A DNA stretch of 64,000 nucleotides from assembly GCF_003990645.1 (NCBI RefSeq), contig NZ_RYZK01000005.1:62001-126000 (forward strand), in the 5' to 3' direction. Within the stretch, counting starts at the first letter, position 1; the number at the start of each line of letters is the position of its first letter. Shown piece by piece: positions 54,335 to 63,573 of the stretch. Origin of the DNA: Shimia sediminis. GTDB taxonomy: Bacteria > Pseudomonadota > Alphaproteobacteria > Rhodobacterales > Rhodobacteraceae. The position numbers were made by a program, and so were the translations under genes. The notes below the pieces were generated by a model. That model worked only from the letters and a program-made list of their open reading frames with translations. It had not been told where the DNA came from and did not search any database.

Positions 54335-56082
54335 GCGATACTGACACGTCCGACACCGTCTATCAGGTTCTTGCGCGCAAATACCGCCCCGAGACCTTTG
54401 CCGATCTTGTCGGGCAGGATGCCATGGTGCGCACCCTGAAAAACGCCTTTGCGGCGGACCGGATCGCGCAGGCTTTCGTGATGACCGGCATTCGCGGCGT
54501 GGGCAAGACCACCACCGCGCGGATCATCGCCAAGGGCATGAACTGTATCGGCGAGGATGGGACCGGTGGCCCCACCACCGAGCCTTGTGGCAAATGCGAG
54601 CATTGCATGGCGATCATGGAAGGCCGCCATGTCGATGTGATGGAGATGGACGCCGCCAGCCGCACTGGCGTCAACGACATCCGCGAGATCATCGACTCGG
54701 TGCATTACCGCGCGGCCTCGGCGCGCTACAAGATCTACATCATCGACGAAGTGCACATGCTGTCGACCAGCGCCTTCAACGCGCTGTTGAAGACGCTCGA
54801 AGAGCCACCGAGCCACGTCAAATTCATCTTTGCAACAACCGAGATTCGCAAAGTGCCGGTGACGGTGCTGTCACGCTGTCAGCGCTTTGATCTGCGCCGG
54901 ATCGAGCCGGAAGACATGATCGCCATGCTGCGTCGGATTGCGACGGCGGAAAAGGCCGAGATCAGCGATGACGCACTGGCGCTGATCACGCGGGCCGCCG
55001 AAGGTTCGGCGCGCGATGCGCAGTCATTGCTGGATCAGGCCATTTCCCACGGTGCCGGAGAGACCACCGCCGATCAGGTGCGCGCCATGCTGGGTCTGGC
55101 CGACCGGGGCCGTGTGCTCGATCTGTTCGACATGATCATGAAAGGCGACGCGGGTGGGGCTCTGAACGAGCTCAGCGCGCAATATGCCGATGGGGCCGAT
55201 CCCATGGCGGTGCTGCGCGATCTGGCCGAGATCACCCATTGGGTCAGCGTGGTGAAAATCACGCCGGACGCGGCACAGGACCCGACGATCAACCCTGACG
55301 AGCGTTCTCGCGGGCAGTTCATGGCCGACAAGCTGCCGATGCGTATCCTGACCCGCATGTGGCAGATGCTGCTCAAGGCGCTGGAAGAGGTCGGCGCGGC
55401 CCCCAACGCCATGATGGCCGCCGAGATGGCGATCATTCGCCTGACCCATGTGGCTGATCTGCCCAGCCCCGAAGAGCTGGTGAAGAAGCTGCAGGACATG
55501 CCGCCGCCGCCACCCAATGGTGGTCCGGGTGGGGGTATGCCCGCGGGTGGTCCCGCCGGTGGCACACAGGCCTATGCGACCACGCAGGTGGCCGGTGGAC
55601 CGGGTGGCACGGTGACCGCGCTGGCCCCGCAGGTGGAAACCGCGCTGGCGCGTTTTGCCACCTTTGACCATGTGATCGAGCTGATCCGCAAGAACCGTGA
55701 CGCCAAGCTGCTGATGGATGTCGAGGCCGACATGCGGCTGGTCTCGTACCGGCCCGGGCGGATCGAGTTCGTGCCCACGGAAACAGCCCATGCCGACCTG
55801 GCCCAACGGCTGGGATCGCGGCTGCAAAGCTGGACCGGCAATCGCTGGGCGGTGATCGTCGTGCGCGAAGGTGGCGGTGACACCATCGTTGAAAAACGCA
55901 ACGCCGCCGAGAACGCCATCAAGGCCGAGGCAGCGCAACATCCGATGGTTCAGGCCGTTCTCGAAGCCTTTCCCAAGGCCAAGATCACCACGATCAAGAG
56001 CCAGCAGGAAATCACCGCACAGGCCCATGAAGAGGCCCTGCCCGAAGTCGAGGACGAGTGGGATCCCTTCGAAGAGGATTGA
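54331..56082 (+). CDS. dnaX: DNA polymerase III subunit gamma/tau
   Basis: 583 residues. AAA+ clamp-loader with Walker A GIRGVGKTTTA, a zinc-binding Cys set (from Cys72, CGKCEHC), DEVHML (Walker B) and SRC in LSRCQRFDLRR. A Pro/Gly-rich linker (PPPPPNGGPGGGMPAGG) near residue 395 precedes the tau region that binds the polymerase and helicase. Confidence 0.96.
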   Translation: MSDTDTSDTVYQVLARKYRPETFADLVGQDAMVRTLKNAFAADRIAQAFVMTGIRGVGKTTTARIIAKGMNCIGEDGTGGPTTEPCGKCEHCMAIMEGRHVDVMEMDAASRTGVNDIREIIDSVHYRAASARYKIYIIDEVHMLSTSAFNALLKTLEEPPSHVKFIFATTEIRKVPVTVLSRCQRFDLRRIEPEDMIAMLRRIATAEKAEISDDALALITRAAEGSARDAQSLLDQAISHGAGETTADQVRAMLGLADRGRVLDLFDMIMKGDAGGALNELSAQYADGADPMAVLRDLAEITHWVSVVKITPDAAQDPTINPDERSRGQFMADKLPMRILTRMWQMLLKALEEVGAAPNAMMAAEMAIIRLTHVADLPSPEELVKKLQDMPPPPPNGGPGGGMPAGGPAGGTQAYATTQVAGGPGGTVTALAPQVETALARFATFDHVIELIRKNRDAKLLMDVEADMRLVSYRPGRIEFVPTETAHADLAQRLGSRLQSWTGNRWAVIVVREGGGDTIVEKRNAAENAIKAEAAQHPMVQAVLEAFPKAKITTIKSQQEITAQAHEEALPEVEDEWDPFEED

Positions 56083-56134
56083 GTGCTGTGTGGCCGCTCT
56101 TTGGGACGCCTGCGCGCCCGCATCGCACAAATGG

Positions 56135-57259
56135 TCAGGTGCCGCGCCCTTTTAGAAACGTCGACACCCTCTGCAGCCCTTCTTTCAGAACCTCAGGGTT
56201 GTTGGCGAACCCGATCCGCACGTAGCCTTCCATGCCCAGGGCCGAGCCGGGCGTGAACATCACGCCGGTTTCCTCCAGCAGTGCCACGCAGAATTCGCGG
56301 GATGACTGGGGCAGGTCATACTTCAGCAGGGCCGTGGTGCCCGCCTTGGGCGTCACCCATGACATCAGTGGTTCTGTGGCAATCCAGTCGGTCAGGATCG
56401 TCAGATTGCCCCGTGTGATCGCATGGCTGCGGGCCAGCAGGCGGTCGGCGTTTTCCAACGCCAGCGTGGCAAAGTGATCGTCGAGCACGCCAACCGAAAT
56501 CGTGTCATAGTCGCGGTGGATCGAGACCGCTTCGATCACCTCACGCGGGGCGGCGATCCATCCCAGACGCAGGCCCGCGAGGGAAAACGCCTTGGACGTG
56601 CTCGCCGTGCTGATGCCCTTTTCATAGATATCCGCCATCGACGGTCCCATGCCATCGCCGGTCTGGCCAGTGCCGCGATAAACCTCGTCACACAGCACCC
56701 AGGCGTCAGCGTCACGCGCAATGGTGGCGATCTGTTCCAGCATGGCGCGATCCATCAGCGCGCCGGTGGGGTTGTTGGGGTTGTTGATGGCGATCAGCTT
56801 TGTCTCTGGCGTGACCATCGCACGCAGCGCGTCAAGATCAGGCAGCCAGCCATCCTCTTCGCGCAAATGCAGCAGGTGCATCTCGGCACCGATGCTTTCG
56901 GGGATGGAATAATGCTGCTGATAGGTCGGCACCACCGCCACCACGCGGTCGCCGCGTGACACCAGTGTCTTGTGCACCAGCATGTTGGCGCCGATGGTGC
57001 CGTGGGTCACGATCAGGTTTTCCGGCTGTTGGTTCTCATAGAGCGCCGCGATGGCGCTGCGCAGCCGGTCCGAGCCCTCGATGGCGCCATAGGTCATCTT
57101 CATCGGCAAGAGGTCGGACAGGTCGGTCTCATTCTTGCCGGCCAGCGCCATCAGCTCGGCAATGGTCATGCTTTCAACGCAGGTCTCGGCAAGGTTCCAG
57201 TCGCAGCGCGTCTCCCATTCATTCATCCAGATTTCAACGCCAAAGGGCTCAATATGCAT
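56135..57259 (-). CDS. PLP-dependent aminotransferase, class I/II
   Basis: 374 residues. NNPNNPTGALMD binds PLP and the Schiff-base Lys is in STSKAFSLAGLRLGW. Substrate unknown; it could be an aspartate- or aromatic-type transaminase. Convergent with dnaX. Confidence 0.88.
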   Translation of the reverse strand: MHIEPFGVEIWMNEWETRCDWNLAETCVESMTIAELMALAGKNETDLSDLLPMKMTYGAIEGSDRLRSAIAALYENQQPENLIVTHGTIGANMLVHKTLVSRGDRVVAVVPTYQQHYSIPESIGAEMHLLHLREEDGWLPDLDALRAMVTPETKLIAINNPNNPTGALMDRAMLEQIATIARDADAWVLCDEVYRGTGQTGDGMGPSMADIYEKGISTASTSKAFSLAGLRLGWIAAPREVIEAVSIHRDYDTISVGVLDDHFATLALENADRLLARSHAITRGNLTILTDWIATEPLMSWVTPKAGTTALLKYDLPQSSREFCVALLEETGVMFTPGSALGMEGYVRIGFANNPEVLKEGLQRVSTFLKGRGT

Positions 57260-57404
57260 CTGCCCACCTCCCCGTGGTTCCAGTCCAGCGGATTGACGCT
57301 AGCGGTGGCGCGATCAAAAGGCCAGCGCCCGTTTCACCTTGCCCACAAGGCACGCGCGCCTTATCTAGGCGGCAACAAACGGAACCCCGATCAGGAGATC
57401 ACAC

Positions 57405-57749
57405 ATGCTCAAAGGGCTTGGCAACATTGGCGATATGGCCAAGATGATGAAACAGGCGCAGGAAATGCAGTCCAAGATGACCGAGATGCAGGATGCCCTG
57501 CACAGCATCATGGTTGTCGGCGAAAGCGGCGCGGGCCTGGTCAAGGCCACGGCCTCGGCCAAGGGCGAGCTGAAAGCGCTGGACATCGACCCCTCGATCT
57601 TTAACGGCGACGACAAGGAAGTGGTCGAAGACCTGATCCTCGCCGCTATCAAGGACGCGCAATCCAAGGCCGCCGACCGCAGCCAGGAAGAGCTGGGCAA
57701 GATCACCGAGAGCCTCGGCCTGCCTGCGGATATCAAGCTGCCGTTCTAA
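57405..57749 (+). CDS. YbaB/EbfC nucleoid-associated protein
   Basis: 114 residues; MAKMMKQAQEMQSKM and GLPADIKLPF are typical. It binds DNA as a dimer. In the usual order dnaX, ybaB, recR, here with an aminotransferase gene inserted. Confidence 0.93.
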   Translation: MLKGLGNIGDMAKMMKQAQEMQSKMTEMQDALHSIMVVGESGAGLVKATASAKGELKALDIDPSIFNGDDKEVVEDLILAAIKDAQSKAADRSQEELGKITESLGLPADIKLPF

Positions 57750-57948
57750 GCTCTTGCCCTACCCGGGCTTCATCTTGCTATAAATACTCAAATTTCCGGC
57801 GGCTTTCAGCGTTTCGAGATCAACCTGAGGATCAAGTTTATTTCAGAGCGCTCACAACGTCAGCAGGTTCTGAGTGTTTCACCTTATTGCTAATGATTGG
57901 CAATCAGTCGAAACACTTCAGGCCGCCGGTGTCATATGAGGCAGGCCC

Positions 57949-58539
57949 ATGAGCAGTTCGGACATCGACACCCTGATCGAAATGATGGCGAAGCTGCCGG
58001 GGCTGGGACCGCGCAGTGCACGACGCGCGGTGCTGCACCTGATCCGCAAGCGCGCCCTGTTGCTGACCCCTCTGGCAGACGCCATGCAGGCGGTGGCCGC
58101 CACAGCGCGCGAATGCCTGAACTGTGGCAATGTCGGCACTTCGGATATCTGCGACATCTGCCATGACGACAAACGCGCCACCGGAGAGTTGTGCGTGGTC
58201 GAGGATGTCTCGGACCTCTGGGCGATGGAGCGTGCCAATGTCTTCAAGGGGCGCTATCACGTGCTTGGCGGGACATTGTCTGCGCTGGAAGGTGTCGGCC
58301 CCGAAGAGCTGTCGATCCCCAAGCTGGTGGACCGGGTGGTGTCGGAAGAGATTTCCGAAGTGATCCTGGCGCTGAATGCCACGGTCGATGGCCAGACCAC
58401 GGCGCATTACATCGCCGACCAGCTGGAGACGCGGGTCAAGCTGACCTCGCTGGCGCAGGGTGTGCCGATTGGCGGGGAACTGGACTATCTCGACGAGGGC
58501 ACCATCAGCGCGGCCCTCAACGCGCGCAAAACCATCTGA
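57949..58539 (+). CDS. recR: Recombination mediator RecR
   Basis: 196 residues. Helix-hairpin-helix [16 protein letters not shown], a four-Cys zinc finger (CLNCGN, CDICHD) and a Toprim domain follow. Loads RecA with RecF/RecO. Downstream of ybaB. Confidence 0.96.
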   Translation: MSSSDIDTLIEMMAKLPGLGPRSARRAVLHLIRKRALLLTPLADAMQAVAATARECLNCGNVGTSDICDICHDDKRATGELCVVEDVSDLWAMERANVFKGRYHVLGGTLSALEGVGPEELSIPKLVDRVVSEEISEVILALNATVDGQTTAHYIADQLETRVKLTSLAQGVPIGGELDYLDEGTISAALNARKTI

Positions 58540-58683
58540 AGCTTTCGTCGCGGCGGGCATAGGGCCGAGGCCTCACAATGCAACGGCAGACCCGCCGCCC
58601 TGTCAGGGATTGCGAAGGCGCGGATCGGCGTTAAGGTTTCGGCTGGCCAGACTGTTGGCCCGGAGCTTTGGGAGGGAAGCAAT

Positions 58684-59601
58684 ATGCAAGCGCCGAAAAC
58701 CAACCCGCGAGCCTCCGGTGACCATCTGGGTCTGGCCATTGGCGCCATCCTGTTTTCGGTCTTTGCCCTCTCGCTGGGGGACGCGCTGATCAAGCTGAGC
58801 AGCAACAGTTTCGCGCTTTGGCAGATCTTTGTGCTGCGGTCCGTGCTGGCGATTCCTGTGCTGGTGGGCATCGGGCTGGCGGTGCTGCGGGGCGTTTCCT
58901 TTTGGCCCGTGCAGCCGTTCTGGAGCCTGTTGCGCAGCCTGATGCTGGTGGCGATGTGGATCGTTTACTACGGCGCTCTGCCCCATCTGCAATTGCCGGT
59001 GGCCGCCGCAGCATTCTACACGCTGCCGTTTTTCATCACGCTGTTCTCAGCGCTGTTGCTGGGCGAACGCATCAGCCGCCTGGGCTGGGGGGCGGTTGCC
59101 CTTGGATTTGCCGGTATCCTGTTGATTCTAAAACCGGATGTCGGGGACTTTAATGCCTACGCCCTTTTGCCCCTGATCTCGGCCATGCTCTATGCGCTGT
59201 CGATGATCCTGACGCGCAGCAAGTGTCAGGCCGAGCATCCTCTGACCCTGGCGCTGCTGCTGAACCTGAGTTTCATCGTGGTCGGTGCGGTGGCGTCGCT
59301 GGTCCTGAGCGTGGCCCCGGCCCTGCCCGAAGACGGCTTTCTGATGAGCCGGTGGAGCCCGGTCGACGCGGGCGGATGGCTGACCCTGTGCATCATGGCC
59401 GCGGGCATTCTGATTGGCAGTTTTGGCGCTGCATTGGCCTATCAAAAGGGTCCGCCGTCGGTGGTTGGCATTTTCGATTTTGCCTATGTCGGGTTTGCCG
59501 TGATCTGGGGGCTGGTTCTGTTCTCAGACATACCGAACGCCAGCGCGTTGACGGGCATTGTTCTGATCTCGGTTGCCGGAGGCCTGTCGGTCAGGCGATA
59601 G
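58684..59601 (+). CDS. EamA/DMT-family transporter
   Basis: 305 residues with ten predicted membrane helices and two EamA repeats (YALSMILTRSKC links the second half). Likely an exporter or importer of small metabolites; substrate unknown. Confidence 0.86.
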   Translation: MQAPKTNPRASGDHLGLAIGAILFSVFALSLGDALIKLSSNSFALWQIFVLRSVLAIPVLVGIGLAVLRGVSFWPVQPFWSLLRSLMLVAMWIVYYGALPHLQLPVAAAAFYTLPFFITLFSALLLGERISRLGWGAVALGFAGILLILKPDVGDFNAYALLPLISAMLYALSMILTRSKCQAEHPLTLALLLNLSFIVVGAVASLVLSVAPALPEDGFLMSRWSPVDAGGWLTLCIMAAGILIGSFGAALAYQKGPPSVVGIFDFAYVGFAVIWGLVLFSDIPNASALTGIVLISVAGGLSVRR

Positions 59602-59741
59602 GACGGCGGGGGCGCTCCCGCCCATCGTTGACGCCTGACGGCGCCGCCTTTGGTTGGGCGTGGCTCAGCAAAGCTGAGCCTGTTTCAGGGGCCTTGCCCC
59701 TCTTGGCCCCGAGGGCCAATTCACCCAAGGATATTTCCGGC

Positions 59742-59776
59742 CAAAAGAAGAAGGGCCGCCCACTCTGGACGGCCCC
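59742..59776 (-). terminator. Terminator of trcR
   Basis: Stem of GGGCCGCC (59753-59760) with GGACGGCCC (59767-59775), one bulge or mismatch, followed on the minus strand by CTTCTTCTTTT. It ends trcR transcripts 24 bases past the stop. Confidence 0.7.
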
Positions 59777-59799
59777 CTTGGGAAAATCTGTCTGACGGA

Positions 59800-60555
59800 T
59801 CAGGGCTGTTCGGTTTCGTCGCCTGAGGGCAGGTTGAAGAAGCTGTCGGCGTCGGCAAAATCGCTGTCGCCGCGTTTGTCTTCGTCGTCCTCGTCTTCGT
59901 CATTCGAGAGCGTGAAGGTTTCCAGACCTTCGATGGCCGAGGGGATCTTGGGTTCGGCTTCCATGCCCAGCGAGGTCTCGGTCGAGACCAGTTTGCGGCG
60001 CTCGTCATCGGTCATCACTTCGCCGTCAGCGGCCTTTTTGGCGGCGGCTTTTTGCACAACGGCGTCCAGTTCGGACTGTTTGCACAGCCCCAGGGCCACC
60101 GGGTCGATGGGCTGGATGTTGGCGATGTTCCAGTGGGTGCGCTCGCGGATGGCCTGGATCGTCGGTTTGGTGGTGCCGACAAGCTTGGAGATCTGACCGT
60201 CGCTGAGTTCCGGGTGGAACTTGACCAGCCACAGGATCGACGCCGGGCGGTCCTGGCGTTTCGAGAGCGGCGTATAGCGCGGGCCACGGCGTTTTTCTTC
60301 GCCAGCAGCGGCGGCGTTAAACTTGACCTTGAGTTTGAACAGGGGATTATCCTGAGCGTTATCAATGTCTTCCTGGTCCAGTTGCTGGTTGGCAACCGGG
60401 TCGAACCCCTTGACGCCCGTAGCGACATCACCATCGGCGATGCCTTGGATTTCCAGTTCATGCATGCCCACGAAATCAGCGATCTGCTTGAAGCTGATCG
60501 TGGTGTTGTCGACCAGCCAGACGGCGGTGGCCTTGGGGTGCAGCAATTTGGTCAT
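59800..60555 (-). CDS. trcR: Cell-cycle transcriptional regulator TrcR (DUF1013)
   Basis: 251 residues from ATG 60555. The DUF1013 sequence HPKATAVWLVDNTTISFKQI and helix-turn-helix-like GQISKLVGTTKPTIQAIRER are characteristic. Known in alphaproteobacteria as TrcR. C-terminal acidic tail. Longer frames upstream lack a ribosome binding site. Confidence 0.85.
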   Translation of the reverse strand: MTKLLHPKATAVWLVDNTTISFKQIADFVGMHELEIQGIADGDVATGVKGFDPVANQQLDQEDIDNAQDNPLFKLKVKFNAAAAGEEKRRGPRYTPLSKRQDRPASILWLVKFHPELSDGQISKLVGTTKPTIQAIRERTHWNIANIQPIDPVALGLCKQSELDAVVQKAAAKKAADGEVMTDDERRKLVSTETSLGMEAEPKIPSAIEGLETFTLSNDEDEDDEDKRGDSDFADADSFFNLPSGDETEQP

Positions 60556-60688
60556 TTGCAGGTCTCCTAAATCACATATCTTCCCCGTTGCCTGGCTTTG
60601 CAGGCGGTCCTGGCGGGGCCGGGACGGTTTCCGTTGTCGGGGAACTTGGGGGCTATATAGTGGCATTCGACGCATAAGGAAAGAGTGA

Positions 60689-61327
60689 ATGCGATTTGTA
60701 AAGATTCTGGCGATGGCCTTGTTTTGCGGCGGGGCTGCAGGCGCCCAGAGCCATGTGGCGGGCGCGTTTGACTACTATGTGATGGCGCTGAGCTGGTCGC
60801 CGAACTGGTGTGCCATCGAGGGTGATCAGAAGGGCTCGCCGCAATGTGACGCGGCAGAGGATTACGGCTGGGTGCTGCACGGGCTCTGGCCGCAATATCA
60901 CCGTGGCTGGCCCGAGCATTGCAGCACGTCCGAGCGCAATCCGCCCCGTTGGATGACCGAACAAATGGTTGATATCATGGGGACATCTGGCCTCGCCTGG
61001 TATCAATGGAAGAAACACGGGCGGTGCTCGGGGCTGTCGGGCGAAGACTATTACGCCCTGTCGCGCAAGGCCTATGAAAGCGTCGTCAGGCCGGCGATTT
61101 TCCGCAAGCTGGACAAGTCGGTGAAACTGCCTGCAAGCGTTGTCGAAGAGGCCTTTCTCAAGGCCAATCCGCAGCTGGGCAAGGACATGCTGACGATCAC
61201 CTGCCGGGACGGTTACATTCAGGAGGCACGGGTCTGCCTGAGCCGCGATCTGACCCCTGTGCCCTGTGGGCGCGACGTGATCCGGGATTGCACCTTGGGC
61301 GACGCGGTATTTGAACCTGTGCGCTAG
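60689..61327 (+). CDS. Secreted ribonuclease T2 family protein
   Basis: 212 residues with an N-terminal signal peptide (AMALFCGGAAGA, cut near residue 20). CAS1 motif with His64 in HGLWPQY, and CAS2 with Lys109-His110 in WKKHGRCSG, so the catalytic histidines are kept. Cysteines fit disulfides. Digests RNA outside the cytoplasm, probably for nutrient scavenging. Confidence 0.92.
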   Translation: MRFVKILAMALFCGGAAGAQSHVAGAFDYYVMALSWSPNWCAIEGDQKGSPQCDAAEDYGWVLHGLWPQYHRGWPEHCSTSERNPPRWMTEQMVDIMGTSGLAWYQWKKHGRCSGLSGEDYYALSRKAYESVVRPAIFRKLDKSVKLPASVVEEAFLKANPQLGKDMLTITCRDGYIQEARVCLSRDLTPVPCGRDVIRDCTLGDAVFEPVR

Positions 61328-61352
61328 TCGACAGGGGGCGATTTGCGCAAAG

Positions 61353-61400
61353 TGACCAGATTGTACATCTTTCCAAGGCGCGACTCTCCATTTTGTACAA
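61353..61400. repeat. Two-unit TTGTACAA element, homologous to the 43.7-kb array
   Basis: TTGTACAT at 61361 and TTGTACAA at 61393 are 32 bp apart. TGACCA (61353-61358) precedes the first and GACTCTCCA (61382-61390) the second, both two bases away, exactly as in the yejA-upstream array. It lies 25 bp past the RNase T2 stop. The remainder of the 61328-61713 gap holds only the palindrome at 61504. Confidence 0.8.
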
Positions 61401-61503
61401 AATGGTCATTTTGCGATTTGGTGAGATCTTGGTCAGGTTTGGCCCTGTGCGCACTATGGGCCGGGGGCATGGGGCGGACAGGCCAGCCCCGGCTTCGTAT
61501 CCC

Positions 61504-61531
61504 GTAGGTCGGACAAGATTGTCCGACCTAC
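61504..61531. repeat. Perfect 13-bp-arm palindrome in the RNase T2 downstream gap
   Basis: GTAGGTCGGACAA and TTGTCCGACCTAC enclose GA. A near-perfect dyad of this length without a T-run resembles a REP-type intergenic element more than a terminator. Confidence 0.65.
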
Positions 61532-61713
61532 CCCATCCGAGGAAACCCGTCATGACGTTGTCCCGCCACACGGTTCTTGCGGCCAGTCTGAGGCCGGGTT
61601 TTGCCGGGAACATGGTATCCGGGCGTTCCACGGCGCTGTGCATGGTGCGCTGCCGGGGCGACCTCGGGACAATGAAGACACAGGGGTAGCGCAGAAGGTA
61701 TCGGGTGGGGCCG

Positions 61714-61908
61714 CTAGGGCGTCAGCCATGCGGTGAGGCTGAGGAGGCCGGCAAGGGCAATCACCAACACCAGAAAGAGCGCAGCTTTGTTCAATCCGGA
61801 TTTCGCAGGCGGTCGGCTGTGCCTTTCACGAGACATGTTGTACCTGCGGCCAAACGTGGCGGGGGCCTCGGTTTCAGAGGCGGGGCGATGGGGCGATGTC
61901 GCGGCCAT
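61714..61908 (-). CDS. Small single-TM hypothetical protein
   Basis: 64 residues. N-terminal half is Pro/Ser/Arg-rich, then one helix (AALFLVLVIALAGLLSLTAW). The ATG at 61908 is seven bases after GGAAGG. Function unknown. Confidence 0.6.
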   Translation of the reverse strand: MAATSPHRPASETEAPATFGRRYNMSRERHSRPPAKSGLNKAALFLVLVIALAGLLSLTAWLTP

Positions 61909-62045
61909 TTGGGTGCCTTCCGTGGCGGTGATCCGGAGTAAATACACGCTTAGGTTTTAATTTAAGCCCAATCGGATCAATTTAAAAGATACCTCTTCTT
62001 TACATCTTTTATGCGGATGGTCTTCGCGCGGGATGCCGCCCAAAG

Positions 62046-62075
62046 AAAAACCCGGCCGCAATGGGCCGGGTTTTC
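62046..62075 (-). terminator. Terminator of the ATP synthase F0 operon
   Basis: CCCGGCC (62051-62057) and GGCCGGG (62064-62070) with A4/T4 flanks, located 24 bases past the atpF stop. Confidence 0.9.
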
Positions 62076-62098
62076 AAATGTTTCGCAGGTGGGCCAGC

Positions 62099-62656
62099 TT
62101 AGTGCAGCTTGGCGTCCACGTCGGCAATCGCTTCTTCGATCAGCTTGTTGCCCTGAGCAGCGGTCATCTGCTTGGCGATCACGTCTTTGGCGGCGCCAAC
62201 GGCGATGGCGATCGCCTGATCGCGCACTTCCTTGACAGCCGAAGCCTGGGCCGAGGCGATCTGATCCTGAGCCGCGGCCAGACGGCGCGCGATCGAGGTT
62301 TTCAGCTCTTCCTTGGCCAGATCAGCAGCGTTGGCAGCCTCAGATTTGGCATGCTCGACGATACGGTCGGCTTGCTCGGCCACTTCTTTCTGCTTGCGCT
62401 CGTAAGAGGCCAGAAGGGTCTGGGCTTCTTCACGCAGGGCACGGGCTTCGTTCAGTTCGGACTGAATGCCGTCGGCGCGCTTGTCCAGCATGCCACCCAG
62501 CATCGAGGGAACCTTGAACTTCAAGAGCACAAGGATGAACAGGATGAAGGCCAGCAGCACGATGAAGTCGGTGTTCTTCAGCGAGAAGAACGGGCCACTT
62601 GCCGCAAAGGCGGGCGACGCGGCGGTCAGGGCGAGGAGGGTCGCAAGTTTACGCAT
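62099..62656 (-). CDS. atpF: ATP synthase F0 subunit b
   Basis: 185 residues: N-terminal membrane helix ([17 protein letters not shown]) then a long charged coiled coil that forms the peripheral stalk. In the Rhodobacteraceae order a, c, b', b. Confidence 0.95.
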   Translation of the reverse strand: MRKLATLLALTAASPAFAASGPFFSLKNTDFIVLLAFILFILVLLKFKVPSMLGGMLDKRADGIQSELNEARALREEAQTLLASYERKQKEVAEQADRIVEHAKSEAANAADLAKEELKTSIARRLAAAQDQIASAQASAVKEVRDQAIAIAVGAAKDVIAKQMTAAQGNKLIEEAIADVDAKLH

Positions 62657-62661
62657 GATCC

Positions 62662-63207
62662 TTACCCTTTCATCCGTGTGGTGATCGCACCGGCGACAGC
62701 TTTGTCGTCGGCTTTGCCGCCCATGGCGGTCACGATCTCGGTGGCCGTATCGGTCGCAACTTCCTTGATGCTTTCCAGGGCACCGGCGCGGATTTCGGCG
62801 ATTGCCTTTTCCGACTCGGCGGCCTTGGCAGCGATCTCGGCATCCGCCTTGGCGGTGGCTGCGTCCAGATCGGCCTGAATCTCGGCCTTGGCTTCGGCAA
62901 CGATGCGCTGTGCTTCCGCACGGGCATCTGCAAGCGCCTTGTTATAGGCGTCTTCTGCGTCAGCGGCTTTCGCCTTCAGCTCTTCGGCTGCGGCGATGTC
63001 ATTGGTAATTGTCCCCTGGCGTTCGGCCAGAACGTTCGCGATGCGCGGCAACGCGATACGCGACAGGACGAAGTAGATCACGACCAGCGTGACCAAAAGC
63101 CAGAAAATCTGGTTGCCCCAGTTCGAGAAGTCGAGCTGCGGCATGCCGGGCGCGGACGCGGCGGCGTCAGCAGCGTGGCCTGCGGCTTCTGTCGTTGTCG
63201 ATGCCAT
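62662..63207 (-). CDS. atpF': ATP synthase F0 subunit b'
   Basis: 181 residues: a membrane helix ([19 protein letters not shown]) and an Ala/Glu/Lys-rich coiled coil. Photosynthetic-type second b chain pairing with subunit b. Confidence 0.94.
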   Translation of the reverse strand: MASTTTEAAGHAADAAASAPGMPQLDFSNWGNQIFWLLVTLVVIYFVLSRIALPRIANVLAERQGTITNDIAAAEELKAKAADAEDAYNKALADARAEAQRIVAEAKAEIQADLDAATAKADAEIAAKAAESEKAIAEIRAGALESIKEVATDTATEIVTAMGGKADDKAVAGAITTRMKG

Positions 63208-63296
63208 GTCGTCCTCCGTGGAACTTCCGTTGGGTTACGGGTGGGGCGCAATCAGGGACGCGCCCGCACCCGCACGTAAGGATAAGTCCAGTCGGT

Positions 63297-63521
63297 TTAG
63301 ACGGCGAACATCAGCAGAAGTGCAACCAGGAACGAGAAGATGCCCAGTGCTTCCGCGAATGCGATACCGATGAACAGGGTGGCAGTTTGCGAAGCAGCTG
63401 CCGAAGGGTTGCGCAGAGCGCCTGCGAGGTAGTTGCCGGCTACGTTACCAACACCGATTGCGGCTGCGCCGGAACCGATTGCTGCGAGACCTGCGCCGAT
63501 GTGTGCGAGTTGACCTTCCAT
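63297..63521 (-). CDS. atpE: ATP synthase F0 subunit c
   Basis: 74 residues forming two helices. The polar loop RNPSA lies at 37-41 and the proton-carrying Glu57 is in FAEALGIF. Forms the rotor ring. Confidence 0.97.
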   Translation of the reverse strand: MEGQLAHIGAGLAAIGSGAAAIGVGNVAGNYLAGALRNPSAAASQTATLFIGIAFAEALGIFSFLVALLLMFAV

Positions 63522-63573
63522 TGGTGTATCTCCTTACGATTGGAAGTTAATAGGTAGTGTGGATGTTCAGACC

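Noticed and set aside
53317-54816. Long 499-residue form of the zinc peptidase
   Set aside because: The extra 220 residues are antisense of dnaX; the ATG at 54153 with its membrane helix matches the family.
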